This document shows positions 14,705-23,288 of a stretch of DNA of 42,054 bases, piece by piece. The DNA comes from Bacteroidales bacterium (GTDB taxonomy: Bacteria; Bacteroidota; Bacteroidia; Bacteroidales; UBA932), in assembly GCA_017548505.1 (NCBI GenBank), contig JAFYZX010000110.1, positions 1 through 42,054 of the forward strand, given 5' to 3'. A program made the translations under genes and the position numbers. The notes under the pieces were generated by a model. The model did no database searches. It had not been told where the DNA came from and was given only the letters and a program-made list of their open reading frames with translations. Every line of letters starts with the position of its first letter. Position 1 is the first letter of the stretch.

Positions 14705-16573
14705 TTATTTCAAGTATTTTCTGATTGCGTCCGCCCAGATCTTGTAGCCTTCCTGGGTAATGTGCAGGCCGTCTCTTGTAATCTCAGGACGGAGCACCTG
14801 CTCGGAAGCCGGAAGGGCCAGGTCTGCAGGACCGTTGGTAAGCATCAGAGGATAGAGGTTGATGAAAGTGACCTTTTCCTCCTTTGCCATCTTCTCCAGC
14901 TTGGCGTTTATCTCCGAGAACATAGCGGTCTTGCCGGTCAGCAGGCGATAACGCTTGAAGCTCTCGTTGATTGGCAGAAGGCTCTGCAGATAGATCTTGG
15001 TGTTAGGGCTTTCCTTCTTTATCCTGCGTACGACATTTATGATGCCGTTGGCAATGGAATCGGCTGTGAGGTTGTGGCTTACGTCGTTTGCTCCGGTGAG
15101 GAAGAATATCTTCTTCGGATGGCCCGGAAGTATCTGGTCGAGCCTTGCGTCTATGCCGCCGAAAGTATCTCCCACGATGCCGCGGTTAAGGATGGCTCCG
15201 CCTTTTTTCTGGAGTGCCTTCTGAGTTTCCGGGAAGTAGGTTTCCCACTTTCCGCCCTCGGTCAGGGAGTTGCCCAGGAAAACTATGTCATTTTCATTTA
15301 CAGGCCTTTCCATATCGAAGATTGCCTTCCTCTTGTAGTAATGGTCCGTATAGATTGGAGTGGCGTCCATCGCCTTCATTATGTTCTTAGGGATGTCCGT
15401 ATTGTCTATCCTTCCGGCAAACATCTGGCTACCCGCTCCAACTGCAAATACAGGCACAGGAATTCCGGTGTGGCTCTTTGTGGACCATCCTATCCTGGCA
15501 GCTTTGTTAAGGGAATCTATTGCTTCCTTAGGCACTGGTTTTCCGTTAATTGCATCGTTGAACACCGTAAGGTCAAATGTATATCCCTTCTCCCTTCCGA
15601 GAGCAAGTCCGCCGGTCTCGTGGTCTGCGGTGATAACAATCAAAGTTTCTTCCGGATGCTGCTTGTAAAACTCGTATGCAACGCTTATTGCCTTGTCGAA
15701 ATCTATGGTCTCGGTAATGACTCCGGCAGCCTTGTTGCTGTGGGCTTCCCAGTCTATCTGGCCGCCCTCGCACATGATGAAGAAACCCTTTCCGTCCGGC
15801 TCGTACAGGAAATCGATGGCGCTTTCAAGCACCTGCTTCAGAGTCAGGTCCCCGTCTTTTCTGCCGATAACGGTATGCAGGGCGCTGTCTCTTCTCTTCT
15901 TGCCGTCCTGGAGAAGCAGCATCTTGCTTGCTCCGGCCTTTTTGGCCTTGTATTCGTCCACACCAAGAGCCACTGTGTAGCCATACTCGTTTACCTTGTT
16001 ATATATCTGCTCTGCGGCATCCTTGATTTCCTTGTCCCTGGTTCCCTGGAATCCGCCGCCACCGAAGAAATCGAAGCCGCTTTCAGGAAGCTGCATCGCG
16101 ATCTCGAAGTAGTTGCTTCTCTTCTTGCTGTGGGCGTAGAAACCGGCCGGAGTGGCGTGGTCTATGGTCACCGATGTCATTATGCCTATCTTGTAGCCCA
16201 GCTCCTTGAGCTTGTAGGATATCTGCGTCAGAGGAATGGAATCTGCCGGATAAATGCCAACCGTTGAATTATTGGCCTTGTAACCCGAAGCCAGGGCCGT
16301 TGCAGCCGCACTTGAACAGGTAATGATGTTGGATGCGGAATAAGTGGTGGCGACACCCATTACCGGGAACTGGGTAAAACCAAGTGCCGTATTGGAAATC
16401 TTGCCGTCTTTCTGGGCAAGGTATGCTTCAGTCATGGAAACGTGGGCCAGGCCCATACCATCGCCGATGAAGAGGAATACGTACTTGGCCTTCTGTGCGT
16501 ATGACGCTGAAATTACAAGAATTACGGCCATCATCAAAGCCGTCATTCTCCTGAAAAATCTTCTAGAATCCAT
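14705..16573 (-). CDS. Secreted alkaline phosphatase fused to an SGNH/GDSL hydrolase
   Basis: 622 residues from the ATG at 16573; the frame extends to 16597 but over the leader. An N-terminal signal sequence (TALMMAVILVISASYA, then Gln27) directs export. Residues 28-420 are an alkaline phosphatase: GDGMG at 37-41, TCSSAAATALASG with likely nucleophile Ser87 (the usual Asp before it is Cys86), DHATPAGFYAH, CEGGQIDWEAH (Glu269, Asp274, His278), ADHETGG (Asp316, His317) and HTG at His368. Residues about 428-622 are an SGNH esterase-like domain: FLGNSLTEGG with Ser437, NRGIVGDT, TGANDVS and DGLHITQEGY (Asp601, His604). Both catalytic sets look complete. It probably frees phosphate and deacylates or otherwise hydrolyses a linked substrate in the periplasm. 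It heads the unit with asnS. Confidence 0.93.
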   Translation of the reverse strand: MDSRRFFRRMTALMMAVILVISASYAQKAKYVFLFIGDGMGLAHVSMTEAYLAQKDGKISNTALGFTQFPVMGVATTYSASNIITCSSAAATALASGYKANNSTVGIYPADSIPLTQISYKLKELGYKIGIMTSVTIDHATPAGFYAHSKKRSNYFEIAMQLPESGFDFFGGGGFQGTRDKEIKDAAEQIYNKVNEYGYTVALGVDEYKAKKAGASKMLLLQDGKKRRDSALHTVIGRKDGDLTLKQVLESAIDFLYEPDGKGFFIMCEGGQIDWEAHSNKAAGVITETIDFDKAISVAYEFYKQHPEETLIVITADHETGGLALGREKGYTFDLTVFNDAINGKPVPKEAIDSLNKAARIGWSTKSHTGIPVPVFAVGAGSQMFAGRIDNTDIPKNIMKAMDATPIYTDHYYKRKAIFDMERPVNENDIVFLGNSLTEGGKWETYFPETQKALQKKGGAILNRGIVGDTFGGIDARLDQILPGHPKKIFFLTGANDVSHNLTADSIANGIINVVRRIKKESPNTKIYLQSLLPINESFKRYRLLTGKTAMFSEINAKLEKMAKEEKVTFINLYPLMLTNGPADLALPASEQVLRPEITRDGLHITQEGYKIWADAIRKYLK

Positions 16574-16594
16574 ATTTGTGCAGATATAACCTTC

Positions 16595-16610
16595 CAAAAG
16601 TACAAATTTA
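16595..16610 (-). promoter_or_regulatory. Two tandem -7 boxes ahead of the phosphatase fusion gene
   Basis: On the minus strand TACTTTTG (16595-16602) and TAAATTTG (16603-16610) are adjacent TAnnTTTG boxes. The nearer one would start transcription about 16 bases before the ATG at 16573. Confidence 0.5.
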
Positions 16611-16630
16611 CAAATTTTTGTGCTGATTGG

Positions 16631-16661
16631 AAAAAGAAACGCCGGCGTTTCGGCCGGCGTT
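16631..16661 (-). terminator. Terminator of the exb operon
   Basis: An 8-bp GC-rich stem (16638-16645 with 16654-16661) has an 8-base loop. On the minus strand it is followed by TCTTTTTCC. It lies 25 bases beyond the second exbD stop. Confidence 0.75.
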
Positions 16662-16685
16662 CCAATTCTTACTTCTTCCTTAAGA

Positions 16686-17156
16686 TTAGTTTGCCTCTCT
16701 CTGACGAGCTACATACAGAATCTTGAGGGCGGAACAACGTCTGAGTTCCTGTTTGATATCCGTGATGATACCCATGCGGACGTTCTCATCAGCCTTAAGT
16801 GCAACGGTCATAGCCTCACGCTCGCCCTCGGAGATAGACTCTCTTTCAGCGGCGATGAAGTCGCGGATCTCGTTGACTGTCTTGTAGGAGTCGTTCAGCT
16901 GGATTCGGGAATCAGTTCCGTACTGAGCCTGCTTTGAAGGGATAGGAGCTCCCACATAGATGTAGGAAGTCAGGTCCTTTCTCTCAAGCTTGGTGTTCTC
17001 GGTTGCTGCAGGCAGCTTAACCTGAACGAGCTTGTCGGTCTGGCGGAACGATGTAGATATCATAAAGAAGAACAGGAGCATGAACACGATGTCCGGAAGG
17101 GATGCCGTGCTGATTGCAGGTGCGGATTTCTTACCGCCTTTTCTAAATCTTCCCAT
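16686..17156 (-). CDS. ExbD/TolR-family proton-channel subunit (second copy)
   Basis: 156 residues. A basic N-terminus precedes one transmembrane helix with the essential proton-carrying Asp (Asp22 in TASLPDIVFMLLFFFMISTS). A periplasmic domain with VKLPAATENTKLE and LTSYIYVGAP follows, ending near MGIITDIKQELRRCSALKILYVA, the ExbD/TolR fold that contacts TonB. It is last in the exbB-membrane protein-exbD-exbD unit, 12 bases after the first exbD. Confidence 0.92.
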   Translation of the reverse strand: MGRFRKGGKKSAPAISTASLPDIVFMLLFFFMISTSFRQTDKLVQVKLPAATENTKLERKDLTSYIYVGAPIPSKQAQYGTDSRIQLNDSYKTVNEIRDFIAAERESISEGEREAMTVALKADENVRMGIITDIKQELRRCSALKILYVARQREAN

Positions 17157-17168
17157 TACGATACCTCC

Positions 17169-17750
17169 TTACTTTTTACCTTTTGAAACGTCCTTAGGCT
17201 CTGCCTCGGAAATGTTCTGAGGAATAGCCTCCTTGACAATTTTCTGATGATCTTCATCCAACTGTGCGTATTTCTTGCCGTATTTTGCGGTAGAGAACTG
17301 GTCTCTGAGCTCGTTGATTGCTCTCACGATCTCATTCTGAACCTGGATGTACGTGTTGTACAAAGTTCCCTTATCGTTCTGCAGAGAAACCACACCTTTG
17401 GATACCGGATAATTACCCAGTCCCTTGATAGCCTTAACTTCCTTCTCAGGCATGTTAGGGTTGTCAGTCGGGTTGCTGAGCATCTCAACTATCTTATCCT
17501 TTATCTGGCTAACGTCTGTCGGAGTGGAGCCAACCATTATCTTGTCCTGAGAATTGATCTTCACGACGATGATATTCCTACGGTTGATCTTCACATCTTC
17601 CTGCTGCTGATTCTCTTCCGGCATAGGAGGGAGTTTTCTGGAAATTCCCTTGTCCACATCCATTGTTGTGGTAATGAGGAAGAACACCAAAAGCAAGAAA
17701 GCTATGTCCGCCTGACTGGAAGCGTTGATGTCGGGTGTCTTTCTAGCCAT
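17169..17750 (-). CDS. ExbD/TolR-family proton-channel subunit (first copy)
   Basis: 193 residues. Its membrane helix has the essential Asp15 in SSQADIAFLLLVFFLITTTM, followed by MDVDKGISRKLPPMPEE. The periplasmic part has NIIVVKINSQDKIMVGSTPT and VVSLQNDKGTLYNTYIQVQNE. The C-terminus is longer and more charged than the second copy. Bacteroidota commonly carry two unlike ExbD proteins that form the ExbB5-ExbD2 type motor together. Spacing to neighbours is 12 and 17 bases. Confidence 0.92.
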   Translation of the reverse strand: MARKTPDINASSQADIAFLLLVFFLITTTMDVDKGISRKLPPMPEENQQQEDVKINRRNIIVVKINSQDKIMVGSTPTDVSQIKDKIVEMLSNPTDNPNMPEKEVKAIKGLGNYPVSKGVVSLQNDKGTLYNTYIQVQNEIVRAINELRDQFSTAKYGKKYAQLDEDHQKIVKEAIPQNISEAEPKDVSKGKK

Positions 17751-17767
17751 TTTTTAAATTTTCTGTT

Positions 17768-18184
17768 TTAAGACTTTCTCCTTAACAAGCTGCCGAAGAT
17801 TGTAACAAGGATAGCTACAACCAGCAGGATTATGGACATGATGAGGACAGTGTCCGTCATCTTTAAAGTGCCATGAGTAGGCTCGGCAACGCTTGATGAC
17901 AGGCTTACAGGATTGCCAGAAGCAAGCAAGTAAGAAATCACCAGAGCACCAAGGAAGACACAAATGTTGATAAGCGTCTTCTTGCCGCCTCTTCCGCTAC
18001 GGTATACCATTGGCAGGAATATAGCCAGCAGTATCGCGATAGCAAGAAGGATGTATGCCCAGTTCAATATCGTGGAAACCATTGTGCCGTCACCAGTTCC
18101 CTTGTTCAGGAAAAGGAACGCAACACCGATAACCACTGATATGGCTAACAGTACATACAATATGAGTTTTGATTTGTTCTTCAT
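17768..18184 (-). CDS. Small four-helix membrane protein in the exb operon
   Basis: 138 residues with four likely membrane helices: about 7-26 (LILYVLLAISVVIGVAFLF), 36-59, 70-90 (INICVFLGALVISYLLA) and 108-131. Short polar loops include a basic SGRGGKK. No catalytic motif is seen. It sits between exbB and exbD with 15- and 17-base gaps, a position I associate with a conserved Bacteroidota membrane protein of unknown function. Its placement suggests an accessory of the TonB motor; nothing in the sequence proves this. Confidence 0.75.
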   Translation of the reverse strand: MKNKSKLILYVLLAISVVIGVAFLFLNKGTGDGTMVSTILNWAYILLAIAILLAIFLPMVYRSGRGGKKTLINICVFLGALVISYLLASGNPVSLSSSVAEPTHGTLKMTDTVLIMSIILLVVAILVTIFGSLLRRKS

Positions 18185-18199
18185 TTTGCTCTAATTGAT

Positions 18200-19009
18200 T
18201 TACTTCTTGTTGTATTTGGTGAGAATATCTACAAAGTTGATGGATGCGTCCTCCATTGAGTTAACCAGGGAGTCGATCTTTGCAACGATAATGTTGTAGA
18301 AAATCTGAAGGATAATAGCAACGATCAAACCGGCGATGGTTGTAATCAAAGCCACCTTAATACCACCTGCTACAACGGTTGGAGAAATATCACCAGCAGC
18401 CTCGATAGCGTCGAATGCGCCAACCATACCAACTACTGTTCCCAAGAATCCCAACATAGGAGCAAGGGCGATAAACAGGGCAATCCAGGAAAGGCCGCTC
18501 TCGAGCTGACCCATCTGAACGCCACCGTAAGCGGTGATGTTCTTCTCAACGCTCTCAAGACCCTCGTCATAGTGGAGAAGACCCTGATAGAAAATGGAAG
18601 CAACCGGACCACGGGTATCGCGGCAAAGTTCCTTTGCCTTCTCAACACCACCCTCCTTAAGAGCATCCTCGATGCCTTCGAGAAGTTTCTTGTTGTTGGT
18701 AGTAGCTCTTGAGAGATAGATAAGTCTCTCGATGGCGATTGCCAGACCCAGGATGAGACAGAGAACAACCCATACCATGAATGCAGGACCACCCTCGATG
18801 AACTTAGTCTTGATCTGCTGATACAGAGGCTTGTCTGACTTCTGGTTGAAAGGATCGACTTCAGCCGGAGCAGCTACTTCCTCAGCCTGAGGAGCTGGAG
18901 CTACCTGCTCAGTTGCATTCTCGTCAGTCTTCTGATCCTGAGCTGTTGCGTTCTGGGCAGTCAATGCCATTAGGCCTGCAACTGCCAAAAACATGAAAAG
19001 TTTTTTCAT
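18200..19009 (-). CDS. ExbB/TolQ/MotA-family proton-channel protein
   Basis: 269 residues from the ATG at 19009 (MKKLFMFL), not the earlier codon at 19036. The N-terminus is a signal-like helix ending near TAQNATA, then a polar Gln/Glu/Ala stretch to about residue 60. Three membrane helices follow: about 72-92 (MVWVVLCLILGLAIAIERLI), then the pair around GLSWIALFIALAPMLGFLGTVVGMVGAFDAI and VALITTIAGLIVAIILQIF. The GFLGTV-GM motif and the Ala/Gly-rich last helices are diagnostic. It forms the pentameric channel for ExbD and energises TonB. An added N-terminal segment is common in Bacteroidota members. First gene of its operon. Confidence 0.93.
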   Translation of the reverse strand: MKKLFMFLAVAGLMALTAQNATAQDQKTDENATEQVAPAPQAEEVAAPAEVDPFNQKSDKPLYQQIKTKFIEGGPAFMVWVVLCLILGLAIAIERLIYLSRATTNNKKLLEGIEDALKEGGVEKAKELCRDTRGPVASIFYQGLLHYDEGLESVEKNITAYGGVQMGQLESGLSWIALFIALAPMLGFLGTVVGMVGAFDAIEAAGDISPTVVAGGIKVALITTIAGLIVAIILQIFYNIIVAKIDSLVNSMEDASINFVDILTKYNKK

Positions 19010-19120
19010 AAATTTTGTTGTGATTAAATTAAACAATGTTTATCAGTTATTATTTGTTTTATCCTATAATGGTGTCCGTAAAACGAAGTGCAAGATAGCA
19101 ATTTTTTTTCACATTGGGCA

Positions 19121-20155
19121 TCAAACTCCCGAAATTTCCCCCCTCAACGATTTTTGCATTTCCTTTTTCACCTTTTCCGGGGAAGAGTACCTTCCGAGCA
19201 GCATAAACAGCTTGCAGAGGGTTGCCTCGGTCGTGCCGTCGTATCCGCTTATCACACCCGCTCCCTTCAGGCCCATTCCGGTTGCGTAGGCGCACATATC
19301 CACCTTGCCGGCGTGGCACTGGGTTACGTTCACTATCACCAGGCCCTTGTCCACCCATTTTTTCATCGTGGAAAGGAAGGCTTTTCCGGTCGGGGCGTTG
19401 CCGCTGCCGAAGGTTTCCAGCACCACGGCCCTGCAGCCCTTGGTGGAGAGCACGGCGTCTATAGCCTGCGGGGTTATGCCCGGAAAAATCTTCAGGATGG
19501 CAACGTTCGTGTCCATCTTGTCCCTGATTTTCAGCGGGATGTCCCATCTTTCCGGATAATGGATCAGGTGGCGGTTGTACTTTATGTGGATTCCCACGTC
19601 TGCCAGAACCGGATAGTTGGCGGAACGGAAAGCGCGGAAATTCTCCGCGTTGTATTTGGTGGTGCGGTTTCCGCGATAGAGCTGGCTCTCAAAGTAGATG
19701 CAGACTTCAGGAACCATCGGGTGACCCTCAGCGTCCTTGGCGGCGGCAATCTCAATCGAGGATATGATATTTTCCTTGCCGTCCGTGCGGAGCATTCCAA
19801 CAGGGAGCTGGCTTCCGGTCAGTACCACCGGTTTTGCCAGGTCTTCCAGCATAAAGCTCAAGGCGGAAGCGGTGTAGGACATGGTGTCCGTGCCGTGAAG
19901 GATCACAAAGCCATCGTACTTGGCATAGTTCTCCTTTATAATCTTGCAGAGTTTTACCCAGAAATCCGGAGTTATGTCTGAAGAGTCTATGACCGGGTCA
20001 AACGAGCAGGTGTCTATCTTGTAGCCGAACTTCTTGAGTTCCGGGACCTCGGTCTCTATCTGGCTGATATCCACCGGAACGAGAGTCATTGTCCTTTCGT
20101 CCTGCTTCATACCGATCGTTCCGCCGGTATAGATCATCAAAATTGAACTTTTCAT
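19121..20155 (-). CDS. ansA: Type I L-asparaginase
   Basis: 344 residues from the ATG at 20155, two bases after the tatD stop region; the open frame runs further up but through tatD. It hydrolyses asparagine to aspartate and ammonia in the cytoplasm. The first catalytic Thr is Thr13 in YTGGTIG. The second triad is in FVILHGTDTMSYTASALSFML. Also present are VVLTGSQLPVG and ILKIFPGI. No signal peptide and the length fit type I (cytoplasmic) enzymes. It is last in dprA-tatD-ansA. Confidence 0.95.
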   Translation of the reverse strand: MKSSILMIYTGGTIGMKQDERTMTLVPVDISQIETEVPELKKFGYKIDTCSFDPVIDSSDITPDFWVKLCKIIKENYAKYDGFVILHGTDTMSYTASALSFMLEDLAKPVVLTGSQLPVGMLRTDGKENIISSIEIAAAKDAEGHPMVPEVCIYFESQLYRGNRTTKYNAENFRAFRSANYPVLADVGIHIKYNRHLIHYPERWDIPLKIRDKMDTNVAILKIFPGITPQAIDAVLSTKGCRAVVLETFGSGNAPTGKAFLSTMKKWVDKGLVIVNVTQCHAGKVDMCAYATGMGLKGAGVISGYDGTTEATLCKLFMLLGRYSSPEKVKKEMQKSLRGEISGV

Positions 20156-20156
20156 A

Positions 20157-20945
20157 TCAATATGTTTTTTCGGGAAGAGAGAAAAGCTCTTCCGCGTTCT
20201 TTGTTGTCTGTTCTGCAACTTCCTCTATGCCAATGCCTTTTACCTCAGCGATTTTGGCAGCTATAAGAGGAATGTAACTGCTCTCGTTCCTCTGTCCCCG
20301 GTGCGGAGCCGGAGTCAGGTAAGGGGAATCCGTCTCCAGCAGTATGTTTTCCAGGGGAATGTCCGCCACCACCTTTGCTATGCCGGCGTTCTTGAAGGTT
20401 ACAACTCCCCCTATTCCAACCTTGAATCCGCCCAGAGCCTCTATCCTGCGGTAAGTTTCAATACTGCCGGTAAAGGCGTGGAAGACTCCCCGAATCCTAC
20501 CTTTGAATGCGGAAACTATCTCCAGCATATCCTCGGTGGCGCTCCTCTCGTGGATAATTACCGGTAGGTTTTCCTTAGCGGCATATTCCAGCTGGGTTGC
20601 CAGAACCTCCTTCTGCTGGGAGAAGAAGTCACGGCTCCAGTATGCGTCCAAGCCTATTTCCCCTACCGCTATGTATCTGTCTTTGTGTTCTTTAAGTTCG
20701 TTAAGAGCAAATTCCAGCTCTTCTTTCCAGTTCTCTCCCACTGATGTCGGATGCAGGCCCATTCCCATAAAGGTATGCTCCCGGTACTCCTCGTACACCG
20801 CCATCTGGGCCTTGAAACTGGTGGAGTCTATGCCCGGAAAAATCCAGCGGTCCACACCGCTGGCCAGGACACGTTCCATCACCCGGGAACGGTCCCCGTC
20901 AAAAGCCTCGTCGTAAAGATGGGTATGTGTATCTACAAAACGCAT
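20157..20945 (-). CDS. tatD: TatD-family metal-dependent deoxyribonuclease
   Basis: 262 residues. The TIM-barrel hydrolase has DTHTHLYD (His7, His9) at the N-terminus, VGEIGLDAYW with the metal-bridging Glu, PVIIHERSA, GVFHAFTG and the C-terminal LLETDSPYLTPAPHRGQRNESSYI. These are the ligands and loops of TatD/YchF-type DNases. It probably acts in DNA repair or RNA/DNA end processing. The stop (TGA, 20157-20159) is one base from the ansA start, and the gene begins 2 bases after dprA. Confidence 0.95.
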   Translation of the reverse strand: MRFVDTHTHLYDEAFDGDRSRVMERVLASGVDRWIFPGIDSTSFKAQMAVYEEYREHTFMGMGLHPTSVGENWKEELEFALNELKEHKDRYIAVGEIGLDAYWSRDFFSQQKEVLATQLEYAAKENLPVIIHERSATEDMLEIVSAFKGRIRGVFHAFTGSIETYRRIEALGGFKVGIGGVVTFKNAGIAKVVADIPLENILLETDSPYLTPAPHRGQRNESSYIPLIAAKIAEVKGIGIEEVAEQTTKNAEELFSLPEKTY

Positions 20946-20947
20946 TG

Positions 20948-22051
20948 CTATGCCTTGTACCAGAGGCCGGAAGCGTCCTTGCGGATCTGCCCGTCCATCT
21001 CCATCTCCAGCAACACCAGGCTCAATTCCCTGATGTCCATCTTAGCCGTAGCGCAGAGCCAGTCCGCCGTCCGTCCTTTTACAGCTGATAAAGATAGCAA
21101 TAATTTCTGCTTGGTCTCCTCGGATGCGGAAAACAGTGAAGGCTGGCGCTTGATGTCGGAAATGTAGCTATCTGTCCATCCCATGGATTTGATAATGGTG
21201 GAAGAGTTCAGGCATAACTGGGCAATATTCTTGTTTATCAGATAATTGCATCCGTAAGAATTAGCGTCCCACATCCGGCCGGGCACGGCAAAGATGTCTT
21301 TATTATAGGAAGAGGCGTATTCCACAGTGCTCATGCTTCCGCCGCTGATTCGGCTTTCTCCCACCAGCAAGGCGTTGCAGATTCCGGCAATAATCCTGTT
21401 CCTTTGCAGGAAGTTCCGCCTTAGAGGCTTTGTTCCTCTGGGATATTCCGTAATAACACCTCCCTGGCTCAGCATACGGACCGCCATTTCCCTGTGGGCG
21501 GATGGGTAAATCCAGTCTATGCCGCAGGGCAGAACGGCAATGGTTTCCATTCCGGCCTCAAGTGCGGCCTTGTGGGCGCATCCGTCTATGCCCAGGGCCA
21601 GGCCGCTCACAATCTGCACTCCCGAGCAGGACTGGGCAATGTCCGCAACAATCCTTTCCACGCATTCCGCCCCGTAGGGAGAAGCCACTCGTGTTCCCAC
21701 AATGCTCAATATCCTGCTCCCGAAAGAGGCGCTTCCCCTGTAATAAAGAAGGAAAGGCGGGTCAGAGCACTCCTTCAATACCGAAGGATACTCATCGCTG
21801 AGTACAGATATCAGCCTTACTCCCTTGGACCTCATCCAGAGAGCTTCCCCCCGCCCCCATTCCATCATCTCTCGGGAGAAAAGCATCTCCCCCACACCAT
21901 CCACCTTAAGCAATCCATCCACAAAAGAAGAACCCTCCTTCATAAGCCTCTCGAGGCTTCCCGCCTCCTTCAGAACCAGACACCCTTTTGCCGGATGATT
22001 AACCAGCACACGGCTCATCGCACACAGCAGAGCCTCAACCTCAATCTCCAT
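20948..22051 (-). CDS. dprA: DNA processing protein DprA
   Basis: 367 residues from the ATG at 22051 (MEIEVEALL), just past the queA terminator. It loads RecA on incoming single-stranded DNA in natural transformation and protects it. The Rossmann-like core has LSIVGTRVASPYG, VSGLALGIDGCAHKAAL, IAVLPCGIDWIYPSAHREM, ITEYPRGTKPLRRNFLQRNRIIAG and VPGRMWDANSYGCNYLI. The C-terminal winged-helix region (about 300-367) is the DpsA/DML1-like domain. The N-terminal part looks SAM-like. It heads the dprA-tatD-ansA unit. Confidence 0.95.
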   Translation of the reverse strand: MEIEVEALLCAMSRVLVNHPAKGCLVLKEAGSLERLMKEGSSFVDGLLKVDGVGEMLFSREMMEWGRGEALWMRSKGVRLISVLSDEYPSVLKECSDPPFLLYYRGSASFGSRILSIVGTRVASPYGAECVERIVADIAQSCSGVQIVSGLALGIDGCAHKAALEAGMETIAVLPCGIDWIYPSAHREMAVRMLSQGGVITEYPRGTKPLRRNFLQRNRIIAGICNALLVGESRISGGSMSTVEYASSYNKDIFAVPGRMWDANSYGCNYLINKNIAQLCLNSSTIIKSMGWTDSYISDIKRQPSLFSASEETKQKLLLSLSAVKGRTADWLCATAKMDIRELSLVLLEMEMDGQIRKDASGLWYKA

Positions 22052-22073
22052 ACAATGAAATATTTGCAATAAA

Positions 22074-22104
22074 AACGGCGGCAAGATATGAATCTGCCGC
22101 CGTT
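22074..22104 (-). terminator. Terminator of the queA operon
   Basis: A 10-bp GC-rich stem (22074-22083 with 22095-22104) has an 11-base loop. On the minus strand it is followed by a T run (TTTTT to 22071). It separates queA from dprA. Confidence 0.85.
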
Positions 22105-22153
22105 GGAGAATGCCAAACGGTACAATTGACCCGTTTGCTTAAGGTTGGGCGAA

Positions 22154-23218
22154 TTACACGATCAGCATAGCGTCTCCGTATATGCCGAAACGGTACATCG
22201 CCGAGGCGTCCTTTGCGTGCATTGCCTGCTTGTAGGCCGCCATAACCTTCTCGTAGCCGCCGAATGCCGCCTGGCACATAAGCATAGTGCTGAGCGGATA
22301 GTGGAAGTTGGTTACAAGAGCATCCACGATCTTGAAGTCGTAAGGAGGGAAGATGAACTTGTTGGTCCATCCGTCGATTGGCTTTACCCTGTGGGTTGTG
22401 GTGACCGGAGTCTCCAGAGCCCTTGCAACGGTAACTCCAATGGCGAACACCTTGTGCCCGTCTGCCTTTGCCTTGTTGATCTTCTCTGCACTTTCCTCTG
22501 AGATTATGATTCTCTCGCTTCCCATCTTGTGCTTGGAAAGGTCCTCTACATCCACTCCGCCAAAATTGCTCAGGCCAACGTGGGAGGTTATGAATGTGCA
22601 GTCCACTCCCTTGATTTCCATACGGGTGAAAAGTTCTCTAGAGAAATGCAGACCGGCTGCAGGAGTTGCGATGGCACCCTCGTGGCGGGCGAAGATGGTG
22701 TTGAAGTTCACCTGGTCATCCTCGTTCGGATGAGGGCGGATCTCCTTTGGAACAGGAAGCTCCCCGACGCAGAAAAGCGTCTGGCGGAAGTCCTCGTAGC
22801 TGCCGTCGAACAGGAAACGGAGGGTTCTGCCCCTGGAGGTGGTGTTGTCTATAACCTCAGCCACAAGGGAATCGTTCTCTCCGAAATACAGCTTGTTGCC
22901 GATCCTGATCTTGCGCGCCGGATCAACCAGCACGTCCCAGAGCCTCTGCTCGCGGTTAAGCTCCCTGAGCAGGGAAACCTCTATCTCGGCTCCTGTCTTT
23001 TCCTTGTTGCCCTGAAGGCGTGCCGGAAAGACTTTGGTGTCGTTGAGAACGAAAATATCCCCCTCGCGGGCATAATCCAGGATATTCTTGAAGATTTTGT
23101 TTTCTATTTTGCCGCTCTGGCGACGCATCACCATCAGCTTGCAGTCATCCCTGAAACGGGTAGGTTCCTTTGCGATCAAATCTGCGCGGAACGGGAATTT
23201 GAATTGTGATAATTTCAT
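22154..23218 (-). CDS. queA: S-adenosylmethionine:tRNA ribosyltransferase-isomerase
   Basis: 354 residues from the ATG at 23218 (MKLSQFKFP), not the earlier frame start at 23338, which overlaps truB. It transfers the ribosyl of SAM to preQ1 in tRNA, making epoxyqueuosine. Typical motifs include LIAKEPTRFRDDCKLMVM, FVLNDTKVFPARLQG, RIGNKLYF, ATPAAGLHFS, FITSHVGLSNFGGVD and VTNFHYPLSTMLMCQAAFGGYE. Last gene of the long unit, 70 bases after truB, with a terminator behind it. Confidence 0.96.
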   Translation of the reverse strand: MKLSQFKFPFRADLIAKEPTRFRDDCKLMVMRRQSGKIENKIFKNILDYAREGDIFVLNDTKVFPARLQGNKEKTGAEIEVSLLRELNREQRLWDVLVDPARKIRIGNKLYFGENDSLVAEVIDNTTSRGRTLRFLFDGSYEDFRQTLFCVGELPVPKEIRPHPNEDDQVNFNTIFARHEGAIATPAAGLHFSRELFTRMEIKGVDCTFITSHVGLSNFGGVDVEDLSKHKMGSERIIISEESAEKINKAKADGHKVFAIGVTVARALETPVTTTHRVKPIDGWTNKFIFPPYDFKIVDALVTNFHYPLSTMLMCQAAFGGYEKVMAAYKQAMHAKDASAMYRFGIYGDAMLIV

Positions 23219-23288
23219 AAAAAAACTCTGTTTTCGCCCATACACGATAGGCAAAATATTATACGGAGGAAAACGAAAAAGGTTACAA

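Noticed and set aside
13958-16267. 769-codon open frame on the plus strand
   Set aside because: Antisense to asnS and the phosphatase fusion, both certain. No domain seen in the translation.
19010-19120. Terminator or promoter between ansA and exbB
   Set aside because: No hairpin with a T run and no good TAnnTTTG box; TATCTTGC is too far from consensus to call.
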